A stretch of 53,820 bases of DNA from DAOOOW01 sp035387885 (GCA_035387885.1 DAOOOW010000005.1:1-53820), one strand, 5' to 3'. Shown: positions 1-10,027, counted from the stretch's first letter. Translations and numbers: made by a program. The notes: a model not told the origin generated them from the letters alone.

Positions 1-60
1 TTTAAGCTTGCCAAAATAAACTTGACCATTACTTAAAAAAACTGCTTGCCAATCAGACAT
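1..60 (-). CDS. start of a protein with a WQAVFLSNGQVYFGKL motif (partial, runs off window)
   Basis: Reading leftward from the ATG at 60-58 (an ATG at 63-61 is also in frame) gives MSDWQAVFLSNGQVYFGKLK, open to the window edge. The motif closely matches EWQAIFLSNGEVYFGKI in the C-terminal half of the membrane protein at 10875-11393, so this is probably a paralogue, here without the N-terminal membrane segment. It overlaps the last 8 bases of the giant gene in another frame, as in translational coupling. It could instead be the continuation of the giant frame after a frameshift, because the giant repeats continue GDDVSD while this reads SDWQ. The function of the family is unknown to me. Confidence 0.5.
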   Translation of the reverse strand, partial: MSDWQAVFLSNGQVYFGKLK

Positions 61-190
61 CATCGCCATTCACGTTAAGCGAGGCCACACGCAAAGCTGT
101 AGTGGTTGCTCCACCAGTGATATACGCGCCACCCACCACGGTCAATTTCTCACCATAGGTGCCACCGGGGGTGGTGGTGGCGATACCAAC
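53..190 (-). repeat. partial copy of the long fibre cassette (giant gene C-terminus)
   Basis: Encodes VGIATTTPGGTYGEKLTVVG through SLNVNGDDV and then stops. In the other copies the frame continues SDITG. This is the truncated last unit of the cassette found in full at about 1840-2160, 3170-3490 and 3895-4215. Confidence 0.8.
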
Positions 191-3100
191 ATTACCATTA
201 ACCAACAATTTTCCTGTGGCGCCAGTCAAATCAGTGTAACCTCCAATCCCAATAGCGTCTGCGCTGCCATCAACAAAAAACAAGTGCGTGTCATTATCCC
301 CTTCTATTCTTGTATTCGAATCATTCCCACCTTCATTTATAACAGCTCCATAATTAAAGGTTAATGGTGAAGTGAATGTCGAATTGCCATAAACGGTCAT
401 CCCGCCCATGGTTGCATTAATACGTAACTCTCCTGTATTGGTTACATACAAATTTGTATATGTTGAATCGTTATATCCAAGCCGTAACCCCGAATAACTT
501 GTATCCATAATATGTAATGGCGTTGCCGGATTCGCCGTCCCGATCCCCACTCTGCCCTCATTGGCATTCACGACCAAAGTAGTCGTATCCACTACCAAGC
601 TATGCGCCATAGTCGATGACGCACTCGTGGAAGTCGCGGTAAAGTATTGACCCGAGATAGCCCCAGCGACTTGGAGTTTAGCCGAAGGATTGGTGTCGCC
701 GATGCCAACTTTGCCGTCAGCCGATATCACCATTCTCGTTGTAGCATTTTCCACATTGGCATAAGATGTGCCAAATTCTAAATTTCCCCAAGGTGAAAGA
801 TTTGATTGATTTTGCGTCGCCCTAAATCTAATAAACGCACCAACTCCGGAATTAGTATAAGAAGAATCATTGCCTAAAAAATCAATTTGTCCAAGAATAT
901 CATTCTCTAAAACATTCGTATCATTACGGCTTAAGGTTAATATCGCCCCTGTTGAATTTTCAGCCTGTAATGTTGATGCTGGACTCGCCGTCCCAATTCC
1001 CACATTCCCATTACTCGCCACATACAAACTCGTAGCTGTAGAAGACCCCACCACAAACTTGGCTTGTTCCGCGGTATTGTTTTGAATATATGCCCCACCC
1101 ACGACAGTGAGTTTTTCACCATAGTACCCACCTGGAGTGGTGGTGGCGATACCGACGTTGCCGTTTTTTATCCTCATCCATTCTGTGGCTAAAGAAGTAC
1201 TTCCATTCCCGTTTCCAAAAATAATGTCGTAATTTGCAGTTGTTGACATTATGGTTAAATTTTCTGAAGCAAGATTTAAAAGTTTGCTTGATTTTAAATA
1301 TGTATCAGCAACGACTTGTCCTGATGTTTCCAAATAGCCAGTAATGTTTACATTTCCATTTACATCCAGAGGATACGCTGGATTAGTTTTTCCTATCCCC
1401 ACATTCCCATTACTCGCCACATACAAACTTGTGGCTGTACTTGAACCCACCACAAACTTCGCTTGTTCCGCCGTATTGTTTTGAATATACGCGCCGCCTT
1501 GGACTGTTAATTTCTCACCATAGTAGCCACCTGGAGTAGTTGTGGCAATACCAATCCCATTATCTCTGGTAATTCTCATTTTTTCACCATTAACAACAAA
1601 ATTGATAAAAGCATTACCACCACCGCCACTTCTTCCTGATATATAAGTAAGTGCCTGGCTTGCATCAAAATATAAAGTTGCAGGTTCTCCGATTAATGAT
1701 AAATTACCGTTCACTTCAAATTTTGTACTAGGGCTCGCTGTCCCCACCCCCACATTCCCATCCCCACCTCTCACCACCAAGGCATTGCTGCCAATCGTCG
1801 TCGTCGCCCCAGATGCCACAGTAAAATTACCATTGACTCCGAGCGTGGAATTAAATGTTGAACTGGCATTCACAAATATCCCCGCTGTGGTTGATGTTGG
1901 CGTTAAAGTATTGGTCCAGATATTTTCCCAGGCGCCGTTGGCACCGCTTAACGCAAAACCTTGAACGCTCAAAGCCCCATTGACTATAGCCAATCCAGTA
2001 CCGGTGATATCCGAGATGTCATCGCCACCCACATTCAAAGAAGAAACTCGCAAAGCTGTCGTGGTTGCGCCACCAGTGATATACGCGCCACCTACGACTG
2101 TCAGTTTTTCACCATAGGTACCACCTGGGGTGGTGGTGGCGATACCAACATTGCCACCAGTTCTCACAAGTAATAAGTTTCCACCTAGCATTGCTCCGTG
2201 ATACCCAATTTCTAAATCATAAGCACTATTTCCATAAGTATTATAGTTTTGTTGTTCTATTTTCCACTCTCTAGCAGCTATGCCTAAATATATTCCAGAA
2301 TCCTTACCTGAATTATTTCCCGTAATGTTTACCCTTGCGTCACCACTACTTAATATATCTAAATTTACCGATGGACTCCCCGTCCCCACCCCCACATTCC
2401 CATTACTCGCCACATACAAAGCAGGAGTTGTAAATCCAGTCGAGGAAGCTACCATAAATTTTGGTAGATTATAATCATCAGACACCACGGAAAGTTTAGC
2501 GTAAGGAGTGGTGGTGGCGATACCGACATTGCCACCGTTAAAATAAGTAGAACCATTTGATGCTACATTAAACTTATCTACTCCAGAGGAATTATAACCA
2601 GTAATAGATATGCCAGTCGTCGGATTACCAGTATTATTTACAATTACGCTTGCATGATATAGTTCTCCTAACAATAATTGCGTGCCACTAATAGCATTAT
2701 TTTGTATATGCAACTTCGCCGCAGGCGCCGCCGTCCCCACCCCCACATTCCCATTACTCGCCACATACAAACTTGGTGTTTTAAATCCAGTGGATGACGC
2801 CACCATAAATTTTGGTAAATTATAATCATCGCTCACGACAGAAAGTTTGGCGTATGGAGTGGTGGTGGCGATACCGACGTTTTGGGTATCTTTTTTAATT
2901 GCAATTGCCAAATTAGAATTTGTCATTATTTGGAAATCATCATACGTTTGAGAACCAAATTGAACAATATTACTTCCTGCTGTCATATAACCAGCAGCAG
3001 TTGAACTTCTGGCATAAATACTAGATGAATCAGTACTGTAAACATCTAAATTTGTAGTTGGATTTTCCACTCCTATTCCCACTCTCCCATCTCCACCTCT

Positions 3101-6100
3101 CACTACCAAAGCATTATTACCAATCGTCGTAGTTGCTCCAGAAGCCACAGTAAAGTTGCCATTGACTCCGAGCGTGGAATTAAACGTTGAACTCGCATTC
3201 ACAAATATTCCCGCTGTTGTAGAAGTTGGTGTCAAAGTATTTGTCCAGATGTTTTCCCACGCGCCATTTGATCCGGAAAGAGCAAATCCTTGAACTGTCA
3301 GAGCTCCATCTACTACCGCCAAACCACTGCCGGTGATATCCGAGACATCATCGCCACCCACATTCAAAGAAGAAACTCGCAAAGCTGTGGTGGTAGCCCC
3401 ACCAGTGATATACGCGCCACCCACGACTGTCAGTTTTTCACCGTAGTACCCACCTGGCGTGGTGGTGGCGATACCGACGTTGCCAGAAGAATTAATATGT
3501 AACACATCATCTACCTCATTAACCCTAAAACTCAAGCTATCATTAAAATTATTATATAGAATTGAACCAGCATTATAAGAGTCTTTATCACCAAAAGTTA
3601 GACCAGTTGATCCTTGCGACCCACCAATATATGTAACACGATTACCATAGGCGCTAGAATTATTTCTAATAAACAAGCTTGTAAGATAATTGGGCAAATT
3701 TGCTGGTAAGCCCTCACCAGCAGTAGAACCATAACGAGCTGTGAATGGCCTCGCGCTATCATTGCCAACGATGTCTAAAATTCCGCTCGGACTCGCTGTC
3801 CCCACCCCCACATTCCCATTACTCGCCACATACAAATTAGTTGCAGTAGAAGAACCAACCACAAACCTAGGAATTTCAAATTGATCAGATTGCACTCGAA
3901 AATTTGAATTGATAGTTGATGACGCATTCACAAATATCCCAGCAGTCGTTGATGTTGGTGTCAAAGTATTCGTCCAGATATTTTCCCAAGCACCATTTGA
4001 TCCACTTAGAGCAAAACCTTGAACTGTTAGAGCGCCGTTGACTATAGCCAAACCACTACCCGTAATATCAGAAACATCATCGCCAGCTACATTGAGTGAA
4101 GCCACTCTGAGAGCGGTCGTCGTCGCTCCACCAGTGATATATGCCCCACCCACGACAGTGAGTTTTTCACCGTAGTACCCACCTGGAGTAGAAGTTGCTA
4201 TTCCGATATTACCAGCGATTGAAGTACCAGAACCGGTCAGCCCAGTCCCAAACAAAATATTTCCAATATTTAAAGTATTAGTAGAATCAACAGCTGGCGT
4301 ATCAATATCATAACCAATGACAATGTTTTTTGTGCCAGTGGTTAGACTTTCGCCTGATTGATAACCAAGGAGGATATTATTCGCGCCGGTTGTTAGATTT
4401 TTTCCTGCATTGTTTCCATATAAACTATTATTATCAGCAGTTGTTATATTATAACCAGCGCTATATCCAACTATTGTATTTGCGGATGCCGTTTCTACGT
4501 CACCAGTCGTCCTTCCCATAGCGAGTCCTCCGATAACAGTATTATTACTACCCGTCGTCAAATAAGCGGCATAAGCTCCCATACCAATATTATGTCCTTG
4601 CGTTGTTATGTTTCCCAAAGCCGCAAAACCTTGCGCTAAATTGTTTGAACCGGTTGTTAATTGAGTTAAAGAGTTGGCCCCCAAAGCCGCGTTATTGTCT
4701 CCGGTTGTCAAACCACCCAAGGCATAAGTGCCCAAAGCCACGTTGTTATCAGCGTCATCCATCACCGCATCCATAGCCTGATAGCCAAAAGCAGTATTAT
4801 TAACACCCTCACTTGAAACATGATATTGGCCAGCGCCAATTCCAATATACATACTTCTAGATCCGCTTGGACCAGTTCTAAACTGTATTCCCGAAGTTCC
4901 ATCCGGTTCCATTAATTCCAAAACCGCCAAGGTTCCGGTGGCCGGATATAATCTAGTCACCCCATCATTCCTTGCTTCAAAATATGTTCTACCAGTGCTA
5001 TCAGCAATATTCAAACCATAAGTTGCACTAGTCGCGCCAGCGCCCTGGATTGTTAGACGAGATGTTGGCGTAGTGGTGGCGATACCGACCGAGCCAGAAG
5101 ACAACAAACGCATTGCCTCAGAATTACCAGGGTTAAAAGAAATACTTCCACCACTATTTGTATTAGTAATATTAAAATCTGCTGCTGTGTTATACCTAAT
5201 CTCTGCTGAAGTTAACCAACCAGACCCACCTCGCCAACCAACATCACTTGAAGCTTGCATTCCACCAGTAATATCTAAAGCATAACTCGGATTTGTTTTT
5301 CCTATCCCCACATTTCCACTATCCGCGATAAATATCGTTGACGTCGCTTCCGCGTAACCACCTTCACCTCTAAAGATATACCCTTCGGTCAATGCCAAAT
5401 CATTAGCCGAAATAGATCCGGCTGGGAGATTGATCGCAGTATTGACTGTCAGGGTATCAATAGTTGAAGATGTTGCATTCAGAACTGTGATGCGAGCGTC
5501 ACTGATCGTGGAAAGTCCATTCAAGGTAGCGGCGTTAATAGTTGCTCCGGTGTTAACCACCAAACTATCAATAACCGATGACGTCGCATTTAAAGTCGCC
5601 ACTCTGGCATCAGCGATGGTCGTGAGATTGTTAAGTGTCGCTCCACTAATGGTTGGGCTAAGAGCAAAGACCAAAGAACCCGAACCAGTTTCATCAGTCA
5701 CAATGTCACTGATCTTTAAGGAAGTATCAATATCATTCAAAGTGATTAAAGTTGAAGAAGCATTAGTATATTTATTCCATTCGCTTTCAAACCCACTCCA
5801 GGTGGAAGTATTGTTCCAAAAGTACTCTTCACTGGATGTTGCCCAGTACCAATTAAGTGAAGTGTAACTAAGAGCTCCAGCTGGTAAAGTAATGCTCGAA
5901 TTAACAGTTAAGTTATCAACTTTAGTGGTGGTGGCGTTAAAACTAGTTACTCTAGCGTCAGCGATTGTAGTTAAGCCATTCAAAGTAGCGGCGTTAATAG
6001 TGGCGCCGGTGTTAACTGTTAAGTTATCAATATTTGTGGTCGTTGAATTAATGGTGTTAATTCTTAAACCACCATTTAAAAAAGTATCGCCTATGACAGT

Positions 6101-9100
6101 TAAATTTCCACCCAAGTATGCACTGTCAGTTGTCGTAATGGAATTAAAAGTAGAACCATTGGCAAAAACAGCATCACCAACAAAATAGGTGCTCGTAGCA
6201 ATGGTTACCCCATATCCATCTTGATAATCACCGCCAACAGCAAAATGCCCCACTGGATCTGCTTGCACTAAATTATTACCATCAACATCTTTGATTTGAA
6301 ATAAATTATAATTACCTTGATTGATGCCAGCTTTTACAGTAATGGTTGAAGAAGCTTGACCAGTTGTATCTGTGCCTTCCACCCAAATTGGAAAATTAAA
6401 ATTTATATTATTTTCCGATGCGTCCCAACGCACAGCCGCGTTAGTTACTGGCGTACCTCTTTCAAAAACAACTGAAGCATCTTCTGTGTCGTCAGATACG
6501 TTGGAAGAATTAATAACAATTTCATTACTAGCAGTTCCCGAAATATTTGTGCCACCAGCATTTAATTCATTGACATTGATAGAATCAAAATAACCATAAT
6601 TCCACCTGTTCACTGATGAACCAAGTGAACGCGCGTTATCTGCCGGAATAATATCAGACAAAACATAACCATTAAACACAATTCTATCAGTTCCCGAATC
6701 ACCCAAAGTTACATCGCCGCCAATTGATAAATTGCCACCAGCCACTGTGCCAGTCGTAGTGGCATTACCAATCAAAGTCCAATCTCCATATTGCAAAGTT
6801 GAGGTGGCAATGGTTAAACCATAATCACGATTTGGCGTGGAAGTGGCAAAACCATATTTACCAGAAATTGTATCAATCACAAAATGAGTATTGCCCAAAG
6901 AATCTTGCACACTCAAAGCGGTTGTAGAATTAGTATTAATCAACATGCCACCCGCTGAAAAAATATCACCGTCGGAAGCCAATGAAAAATATCTGGTACC
7001 AGCCACTTGAAAATCCAACCAATTACCAGAAAAAATATCAGGATTGGCCGCAATAAAGGTGCCATTGGCTGCCCCAAAATTTAAAGGATTATCAGTGTAT
7101 TGTAACAAAGCTACTGTACTGGAAGCTTGAACATTATTTAAAAATATAATCCCACCACCAGCGCCGGTTTGATTTAAAGTAATTAAGGGTTCGGTTGTGG
7201 AAGCTACAATTTTTATTATGCCTTTTGTCGTAGAAGCAGTAATATTAAAAATATCCACGTCTGTTGCAGTGGCTAAAGAAATATTAACTGGATTAACAAA
7301 ATTAAATTCCGGAGTGTTGGTGGCCGAAATTAAACTAAAAAATATATTGCCTTTATTATCCACTGCAGAATTCCAAACATGATTACTATCATAACCAATT
7401 GTTAATTGTGGAGTTGTGGTTGATTCCACTGTCATTGATCCAGAATGAGTAGCCCAACCAACAGAAGAAATATTTCCCTCTGAATCAATTTTAAATTTAG
7501 AAACATCATTAACTTGAAAATTTAAAAAGTCGCCAGAAAAATCACTGACATTAGAACCAATCAAAGTTCCCACACTAGAACCATTAACAAGTTTAGATCC
7601 AAAAAGCAAAGCAGAATTTTCTGCACTGGCTACTGGATTACTAGTTAACCAAAGATATGGATCAGTAGTCGTGGTAGAATCAATTCTTAAACTACCATCG
7701 GTTTCAATATTACTGGTAAAATATCCTGAACCATTACCCAATGTCCAATCTGGTGTACCATTACCAATTTTTAAATAACCGCCACCCAAAATATTTCCCG
7801 AAGTTGTAAAGTTGCCACCAGAAGCAGTGGCTCCGCTTAAAGTTAAATTACCAGCAATGTTTACGGCATTATTAAAATCGGCTACGCCTGTGACTGTTAG
7901 AGTATTCAAAGTTGTTTTGTCACTAACTGATAAATTACCAGCACCCAAATATTTCACATCTAAAACCGTACCTGCGCCTTGACTGGCTGTGGAACCAGGT
8001 GTGCCCACTTGATAAATATTGGTCACTGAAGTATTACCCCCAATTCCCGAACCATCTTTGCCTGGCAAACCATTGGCACCAGCCTCTCCTGTCTCCCCTT
8101 TTTCACCTCTTTCACCAGTCTCCCCTTTCTCACCTTTTAAAACAATAACTTGTTTTTCTGAACCATTTAAATTATAAAAATTTGCATCATAAAAATTATT
8201 AACGCTTGATTCCCTGTCTCTTTTTATCAACCATACAAGTGTGTCTTGATTTTGTAATTCTCTTTCCAGCCAATCAGTTTGATAAATACCAATTTTCACA
8301 CCAACGTTTTTAGCTCCAGTAATAATTGAACCGCCTAACATATTACCCAAACCAGCGATTGGTGTAAAAATATTATCATAAACAAAATCAGAAGTTTTTT
8401 TGCTACTCTTAAAAAATACTTTAGCAACTTTTTCTACCACACTTTCAGTGGAAGAATTTTTGGCCAAAAGTTTTTTGGAAGTAGCCACTTGCAAATTAGC
8501 CAAGAGTTTTAAAAATTTTTGTTGACTAGTTTGTTTCAAATCATTAGCACCCAAGACCAGCCCGCCAAAAATTTGATCACTGTTTTTTGGTAAACCCAAA
8601 AAGTTAAAAGCTATGCCTCCCAAAATATTTTTATCACTCAAAATTTTAATACCATTACCAACTAAACCACCCTTTTTGTCATTCCCCCCGGCCTCGTCCC
8701 GCAACTGCGGGAGCAGAGCGGGAATCCCGTCATTACTTACGTCGCCAGTTTTGTCATCCCGAGCGGAGCGGAGCGCAGTCGAGGGATCTGTGTTATTATT
8801 TTTTCCATCCCCCAACCCTGCCACCAAAATATTTTCCACAAACACTGTCACACTTTCAGAAATTTTTTCGGTAATATTTTTTGCTTGATTCAAAATACTT
8901 TCACCTGTTGTTGGTTCAAGGCTCTGTCTTGAACCATCTTGGTTTAAATTCTCAACTTTATTTTCTTTTGCCTTTTGTCCCAAGGTCTCTGGATTATCTT
9001 TTTCCATTTCTTCCCCTTTTCCGTTTTCCATTTGTACCCCTGCCACTTGTCCTGTTGTTGATTCAAGATTATTGGATGTTGTTGGTTCAAGGCTCTGTCT

Positions 9101-10027
9101 TGAATCATCTTGATTTAAAGACCCTAGCACATTTTCTTTTTTATCATTACCGTTACCGGCAATTTTTTTAATTTTATATTCTGCGGTGGCTGAAAAATTT
9201 TCTGAAGCCGTGGCGAATCTTTCTAAAACTCTATCAACCTCAATTTTTTCTTTAACCAAATTTATTCCATTTAAAATTTGTGTATTATTTTTTTCTGCCA
9301 CACTCTCCATGGTGTCACCAAGCCGGGAGATCTCGGCGGCAAAAAATTGAGCGGAGGCTGTTGTTAAAAGCAAAGAAAAAATTACTGTGGAAATTATGAC
9401 TCTTTGAAAAAGTAAATTTTTTGTCTGAACAAAAAATTTATCCTGAGTTCCGCTGTAAGCGGGACGAAGCCTGTCTGCCGGCGATGCAGGGACCCCGTCA
9501 TTGATATGCAAATCATTTGCCATGTTTTTTTCCATTTCACTTTTGCCGTTTTCCTTTTCCCATTTGCCATTATTATTTTTACTATATATATTTTTATTTA
9601 TTATATTTCTTACATTATATAGCAAATTATTTTTAAAGATATTTTTTTGAGCAATAAAAAAATTTTTCAGCCAAACTGAAAAATCTTGTCGCAAACTTTT
9701 TAAATTTTTATTAATGGGTATTTCAACAATGCGCTCTTTAAAAACTTTTTCCACTTTGAGCTCACCTTTGGTGTTACCTTTTTTTTCTGCCGGATGTTCT
9801 AGAATATATTTTTCTAACCATTCTTTTTTCGTAAACCAATTACGACCTATTTTTTCTCCCTGCAAAAGTTTTTTTCTAACCAGAAGAGAAATATATTCTT
9901 GAGAATAAGAACATAAATTCGCGGCCTCTAGTAAACTAATAAAACCCTGCGCTTTAGCCAGGTCCTTTTTTTTCACAATATTTTTTTTATTGTGATGAGC
10001 ATGGGTTTTATTTTTTTTCGAGAGCAT
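53..10027 (-). CDS. giant surface fibre protein with N-terminal HTH domain, one TM segment, collagen-like stretch and tail-fibre repeats
   Basis: One open frame of 3,324 residues. Residues about 28-80 look like an excisionase/MerR-type helix-turn-helix (SLLEAANLCSYSQEYISLLV, then GRNWFTKKEWLEKYI). A hydrophobic segment at about 207-230 ends in ASAQ, a possible signal-peptidase site. A low-complexity stalk of Lys/Asn/Ser/Thr follows, then a collagen-like Gly-X-Y run (GEKGETGERGEKGETG) at about 628-658. The rest is Ser/Thr-rich beta repeats with VGIGTxxP motifs as in phage tail fibres, and a beta-roll head at about 1740-1925 (units like LTTGxNNxxLGxxA). No S74 chaperone domain is visible at the C-terminus, which stops inside a repeat. 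The expected role is an extracellular adhesin anchored by its N-terminus; the DNA-binding-like domain would lie in the cytoplasm. Palindromic repeats are translated in frame at residues about 176-196, 308-315, 365-372 and 413-450. Function is inferred from architecture only. Confidence 0.85.
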   Translation of the reverse strand: MLSKKNKTHAHHNKKNIVKKKDLAKAQGFISLLEAANLCSYSQEYISLLVRKKLLQGEKIGRNWFTKKEWLEKYILEHPAEKKGNTKGELKVEKVFKERIVEIPINKNLKSLRQDFSVWLKNFFIAQKNIFKNNLLYNVRNIINKNIYSKNNNGKWEKENGKSEMEKNMANDLHINDGVPASPADRLRPAYSGTQDKFFVQTKNLLFQRVIISTVIFSLLLTTASAQFFAAEISRLGDTMESVAEKNNTQILNGINLVKEKIEVDRVLERFATASENFSATAEYKIKKIAGNGNDKKENVLGSLNQDDSRQSLEPTTSNNLESTTGQVAGVQMENGKGEEMEKDNPETLGQKAKENKVENLNQDGSRQSLEPTTGESILNQAKNITEKISESVTVFVENILVAGLGDGKNNNTDPSTALRSARDDKTGDVSNDGIPALLPQLRDEAGGNDKKGGLVGNGIKILSDKNILGGIAFNFLGLPKNSDQIFGGLVLGANDLKQTSQQKFLKLLANLQVATSKKLLAKNSSTESVVEKVAKVFFKSSKKTSDFVYDNIFTPIAGLGNMLGGSIITGAKNVGVKIGIYQTDWLERELQNQDTLVWLIKRDRESSVNNFYDANFYNLNGSEKQVIVLKGEKGETGERGEKGETGEAGANGLPGKDGSGIGGNTSVTNIYQVGTPGSTASQGAGTVLDVKYLGAGNLSVSDKTTLNTLTVTGVADFNNAVNIAGNLTLSGATASGGNFTTSGNILGGGYLKIGNGTPDWTLGNGSGYFTSNIETDGSLRIDSTTTTDPYLWLTSNPVASAENSALLFGSKLVNGSSVGTLIGSNVSDFSGDFLNFQVNDVSKFKIDSEGNISSVGWATHSGSMTVESTTTPQLTIGYDSNHVWNSAVDNKGNIFFSLISATNTPEFNFVNPVNISLATATDVDIFNITASTTKGIIKIVASTTEPLITLNQTGAGGGIIFLNNVQASSTVALLQYTDNPLNFGAANGTFIAANPDIFSGNWLDFQVAGTRYFSLASDGDIFSAGGMLINTNSTTALSVQDSLGNTHFVIDTISGKYGFATSTPNRDYGLTIATSTLQYGDWTLIGNATTTGTVAGGNLSIGGDVTLGDSGTDRIVFNGYVLSDIIPADNARSLGSSVNRWNYGYFDSINVNELNAGGTNISGTASNEIVINSSNVSDDTEDASVVFERGTPVTNAAVRWDASENNINFNFPIWVEGTDTTGQASSTITVKAGINQGNYNLFQIKDVDGNNLVQADPVGHFAVGGDYQDGYGVTIATSTYFVGDAVFANGSTFNSITTTDSAYLGGNLTVIGDTFLNGGLRINTINSTTTNIDNLTVNTGATINAATLNGLTTIADARVTSFNATTTKVDNLTVNSSITLPAGALSYTSLNWYWATSSEEYFWNNTSTWSGFESEWNKYTNASSTLITLNDIDTSLKISDIVTDETGSGSLVFALSPTISGATLNNLTTIADARVATLNATSSVIDSLVVNTGATINAATLNGLSTISDARITVLNATSSTIDTLTVNTAINLPAGSISANDLALTEGYIFRGEGGYAEATSTIFIADSGNVGIGKTNPSYALDITGGMQASSDVGWRGGSGWLTSAEIRYNTAADFNITNTNSGGSISFNPGNSEAMRLLSSGSVGIATTTPTSRLTIQGAGATSATYGLNIADSTGRTYFEARNDGVTRLYPATGTLAVLELMEPDGTSGIQFRTGPSGSRSMYIGIGAGQYHVSSEGVNNTAFGYQAMDAVMDDADNNVALGTYALGGLTTGDNNAALGANSLTQLTTGSNNLAQGFAALGNITTQGHNIGMGAYAAYLTTGSNNTVIGGLAMGRTTGDVETASANTIVGYSAGYNITTADNNSLYGNNAGKNLTTGANNILLGYQSGESLTTGTKNIVIGYDIDTPAVDSTNTLNIGNILFGTGLTGSGTSIAGNIGIATSTPGGYYGEKLTVVGGAYITGGATTTALRVASLNVAGDDVSDITGSGLAIVNGALTVQGFALSGSNGAWENIWTNTLTPTSTTAGIFVNASSTINSNFRVQSDQFEIPRFVVGSSTATNLYVASNGNVGVGTASPSGILDIVGNDSARPFTARYGSTAGEGLPANLPNYLTSLFIRNNSSAYGNRVTYIGGSQGSTGLTFGDKDSYNAGSILYNNFNDSLSFRVNEVDDVLHINSSGNVGIATTTPGGYYGEKLTVVGGAYITGGATTTALRVSSLNVGGDDVSDITGSGLAVVDGALTVQGFALSGSNGAWENIWTNTLTPTSTTAGIFVNASSTFNSTLGVNGNFTVASGATTTIGNNALVVRGGDGRVGIGVENPTTNLDVYSTDSSSIYARSSTAAGYMTAGSNIVQFGSQTYDDFQIMTNSNLAIAIKKDTQNVGIATTTPYAKLSVVSDDYNLPKFMVASSTGFKTPSLYVASNGNVGVGTAAPAAKLHIQNNAISGTQLLLGELYHASVIVNNTGNPTTGISITGYNSSGVDKFNVASNGSTYFNGGNVGIATTTPYAKLSVVSDDYNLPKFMVASSTGFTTPALYVASNGNVGVGTGSPSVNLDILSSGDARVNITGNNSGKDSGIYLGIAAREWKIEQQNYNTYGNSAYDLEIGYHGAMLGGNLLLVRTGGNVGIATTTPGGTYGEKLTVVGGAYITGGATTTALRVSSLNVGGDDISDITGTGLAIVNGALSVQGFALSGANGAWENIWTNTLTPTSTTAGIFVNASSTFNSTLGVNGNFTVASGATTTIGSNALVVRGGDGNVGVGTASPSTKFEVNGNLSLIGEPATLYFDASQALTYISGRSGGGGNAFINFVVNGEKMRITRDNGIGIATTTPGGYYGEKLTVQGGAYIQNNTAEQAKFVVGSSTATSLYVASNGNVGIGKTNPAYPLDVNGNVNITGYLETSGQVVADTYLKSSKLLNLASENLTIMSTTANYDIIFGNGNGSTSLATEWMRIKNGNVGIATTTPGGYYGEKLTVVGGAYIQNNTAEQAKFVVGSSTATSLYVASNGNVGIGTASPASTLQAENSTGAILTLSRNDTNVLENDILGQIDFLGNDSSYTNSGVGAFIRFRATQNQSNLSPWGNLEFGTSYANVENATTRMVISADGKVGIGDTNPSAKLQVAGAISGQYFTATSTSASSTMAHSLVVDTTTLVVNANEGRVGIGTANPATPLHIMDTSYSGLRLGYNDSTYTNLYVTNTGELRINATMGGMTVYGNSTFTSPLTFNYGAVINEGGNDSNTRIEGDNDTHLFFVDGSADAIGIGGYTDLTGATGKLLVNGNVGIATTTPGGTYGEKLTVVGGAYITGGATTTALRVASLNVNGDDV
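1745..2160 (-). repeat. long fibre cassette, copy 3
   Basis: Encodes a unit of about 100 residues running from VGIATTTPGG, through GGATTTALRV and NGAWENIWTNTLTPTSTTAG, to GNFTVASGATTTIG. By eye it is highly similar at the DNA level to the copy at 3061-3490, with most differences at third codon positions, so it is probably an internal duplication under selection. Confidence 0.8.
3061..3490 (-). repeat. long fibre cassette, copy 2
   Basis: Same unit as at 1745-2160, including the GNFTVASGATTTIG segment and the ENIWTNTLTP segment. The third full copy at about 3895-4215 differs after NASST (INSNFRV instead of FNSTLGV). Confidence 0.8.
3895..4215 (-). repeat. long fibre cassette, copy 1
   Basis: N-terminal-most copy of the repeated cassette, directly after the beta-roll head. 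It begins IGIATSTPGGYYGEKLTVVG and ends in the NASSTINSNFRV variant. Confidence 0.75.
4245..4830 (-). repeat. beta-roll head region of the giant fibre
   Basis: Encodes about a dozen tandem units of the form LTTGxNNxxLGxxA, as in YadA-like heads and tail-fibre proteins. Each unit is about 14-16 residues. It marks the likely globular or adhesive part of the fibre. Confidence 0.7.

Noticed and set aside
53..55. TGA recoded to glycine, as in Gracilibacteria
   Set aside because: TGA terminates the giant gene and the 33018-33611 gene, and conserved Gly positions in GroEL and IF-2 are in normal codons.
53..4215. Regularly repeated DNA that at first looks like a CRISPR array
   Set aside because: The repeats are hundreds of bases long, in one open frame, diverge mainly at silent sites and encode fibre cassettes; there are no short unique spacers.
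8613..9171. Overlapping plus-strand open frames of about 90 codons inside the giant gene
   Set aside because: They are shadows in a low-complexity region and contain antisense translations of palindromic repeats.
53..10027. Giant gene as a prophage tail fibre
   Set aside because: No phage structural, packaging or lysis genes lie nearby, and it has an N-terminal HTH and a membrane segment typical of a cellular surface protein.
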